Below are positions 62,968 to 64,000 of a stretch of DNA of 64,000 nt, one piece after another; the stretch's first letter is position 1; every line of letters starts with the position of its first letter. Position numbers and translations under genes: made by a program. The DNA lies in NCBI GenBank assembly GCA_030833445.1, contig JAURHD010000001.1, positions 62,001 through 126,000 of the forward strand, given 5' to 3'. Source of the DNA: Cephaloticoccus sp. (GTDB taxonomy: Bacteria; Verrucomicrobiota; Verrucomicrobiia; Opitutales; Opitutaceae). The notes below the pieces were generated by a model that did no database searches, was not told the DNA's origin, and saw nothing but the letters and a program-made list of their open reading frames with translations.

Positions 62968-63975
62968 ATGACCACCCCGGTGAAGTCCCCCAAGTCGACC
63001 GCTCTGCTCATGCTGTTGCTGGCCAACTTACTTTGGGGTATGAGCTTTCCCTTGGTGAAAGGCCTGGCGCTATTGCATGCGATGCTCGTGCCGGCGGCGG
63101 GCACTTGGTTCTCCGCGTTTTACAGCATCGCCCCGCGCTTTCTGATCGCAACGGTCATCCTGTTGATCCTGCAGGCCCGCAGTTTTTGGAAAATCACCCG
63201 CGCGGAATGGCAGCAAGGCCTGATGATCGGCGCCTTCTTATCAATCGGAATGCTGCTGCAGAATGACGGGCTGCAATTTACCGATGCGTCGACCTCCGCC
63301 TTTCTGACCCAGCTGTATGCCATCCTGATTCCCGTCAGTCTGGCACTCTATTTCCGGCGCAATCCGGGAACCAGTGTGTGGTTGAGCTGCCTGCTGGTGC
63401 TCGCCGGAGTGGCCATCCTCGGGCGTTTCGACTGGCAGGATTTTTCCTTCGGGCGCGGGGAATCCGAAACGTTGTTGTCCTCGGTCTTTTTCATGGGGCA
63501 AATCCTCTGCCTCGGCTGGCCGCGCTTCGCGAATAACCGGGCGGAGAAAATCACCTTGGTGATGTTCGCGTCCCAAGCCGTGATCTTTGGCGCCCTGTCG
63601 CTATGGTCCGCCCCGGATCTCGCCACCCTCGTGCAACCCTGGACCTCCGCCCCATGGCTGGGCTTTACCTTTGGGCTCACCGTGTTTTGCACCATCGGAT
63701 CCTTTTCTCTCATGGTCGCCTGGCAACCCAAGATCACTACGACCGAGGCGGGTCTCATCTACTGCGTGGAACCGATCTTCGCCTCGTTGATGGCGCTGTT
63801 CCTGCCCTATTGGTTGTCGCGCTGGGCTGGTTTTGACTACGCCAACGAGACCGCGACCTGGACCCTGCTGATCGGCGGAGCGCTCATCACCTCGGCCAAT
63901 GTGCTCATCCAACTTCGCCCACCCAAGATCAGCTTGAAAGCCAACCTCTCAGAGCGGGGCAGGGCGGCGGATTGA
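62968..63975 (+). CDS. DMT/EamA-family transporter
   Basis: A 335-residue protein with ten predicted helices in two EamA repeats. ALLMLLLANLLWGMSFPLVKGLALL opens the first repeat, DASTSAFLTQLYAILIPVSLAL ends it, and AGLIYCVEPIFASLMALFLP lies in the second. The substrate is unpredictable (amino acids, nucleosides or metabolites). ATG at 62968 begins the first helix region; the upstream extension would overlap the phosphotransferase gene. Divergent from that gene, 130 bases apart. The last 25 bases of the window show nothing further. Confidence 0.9.
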   Translation: MTTPVKSPKSTALLMLLLANLLWGMSFPLVKGLALLHAMLVPAAGTWFSAFYSIAPRFLIATVILLILQARSFWKITRAEWQQGLMIGAFLSIGMLLQNDGLQFTDASTSAFLTQLYAILIPVSLALYFRRNPGTSVWLSCLLVLAGVAILGRFDWQDFSFGRGESETLLSSVFFMGQILCLGWPRFANNRAEKITLVMFASQAVIFGALSLWSAPDLATLVQPWTSAPWLGFTFGLTVFCTIGSFSLMVAWQPKITTTEAGLIYCVEPIFASLMALFLPYWLSRWAGFDYANETATWTLLIGGALITSANVLIQLRPPKISLKANLSERGRAAD

Positions 63976-64000
63976 GGCCACCGCCCGCCAAGTGACCGCG

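Overview
This window looks like a chromosomal segment of a Verrucomicrobiota bacterium, probably Opitutales/Opitutaceae-like. The reasons are the moderately high GC content, the weak or absent Shine-Dalgarno sites, and the gene repertoire: two DUF5069 proteins, an AAKK-type histone-H1-like micro-protein, a SWIB-domain protein, a bacterial RRM protein, GH2/GH78 glycosidases, and an AraC/phytanoyl-dioxygenase/Gfo-Idh group. The taxonomic assignment is inference; no rRNA or tRNA gene is visible. I see no phage, transposase, integrase or CRISPR array.

Layout. 0.1-11.4 kb: a monothiol glutaredoxin and a glutamate synthase locus in which one small subunit (gltD) lies between two full-length large subunits. 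11.5-16.6 kb: DUF5069, the 32-residue histone-like protein (too short for routine ORF calling), a protein with kinase-fold-like motifs, a Gfo/Idh oxidoreductase with an AraC regulator, and a divergent PhyH-type dioxygenase. 16.6-21.7 kb: a tight leftward operon of SIS-domain protein, BadF-type sugar kinase, GH2 beta-mannosidase and a conserved protein, followed by two GTAGGG-led stem-loops. 21.7-25.5 kb: a short S9-peptidase-like propeller, a VOC protein, a methyltransferase, a DUF481 beta-barrel gene interrupted by an in-frame amber codon, and a small conserved protein. 25.5-30.2 kb: a leftward operon of DUF5069, gluconokinase, penicillin acylase, nucleoside-deoxyribosyltransferase-like protein and upp, with two 4-nt overlaps. 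30.3-39.6 kb: a FdhF/YdeP molybdoenzyme, DUF3016, an S4 protein, a thioesterase, an RRM protein and a helicase that both have Gly/Arg-rich tails, an FKBP, RarD, a lipoprotein and a Pro-rich membrane protein with repeated LKP motifs. 39.6-45.1 kb: GH78, MarC, a dihydrouridine synthase and a MalY-type C-S lyase. 45.3-53 kb: two Hsp20 chaperones, a membrane-anchored unknown plus a DCC thiol protein, TerC, MscS, and a HlyD/ATPase/permease exporter. 53-64 kb: MgtE, a heterodimeric ABC exporter, the SWIB protein behind an 18-bp palindrome, a hybrid histidine kinase carrying two frameshifts, a polyphosphate:AMP phosphotransferase and a DMT transporter.

The window is mainly housekeeping plus carbohydrate scavenging. 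The best leads are the kinase-like unknown at 12.4-13.5 kb, the SIS/kinase/beta-mannosidase cassette, the paired RGG-tailed RNA proteins, the LKP-repeat membrane protein, the palindrome before the SWIB gene, and several coding lesions (amber codon, two single-base frameshifts, an apparent internal deletion) that are either real decay or assembly errors. I did not find a clear-cut new defence or mobile system.
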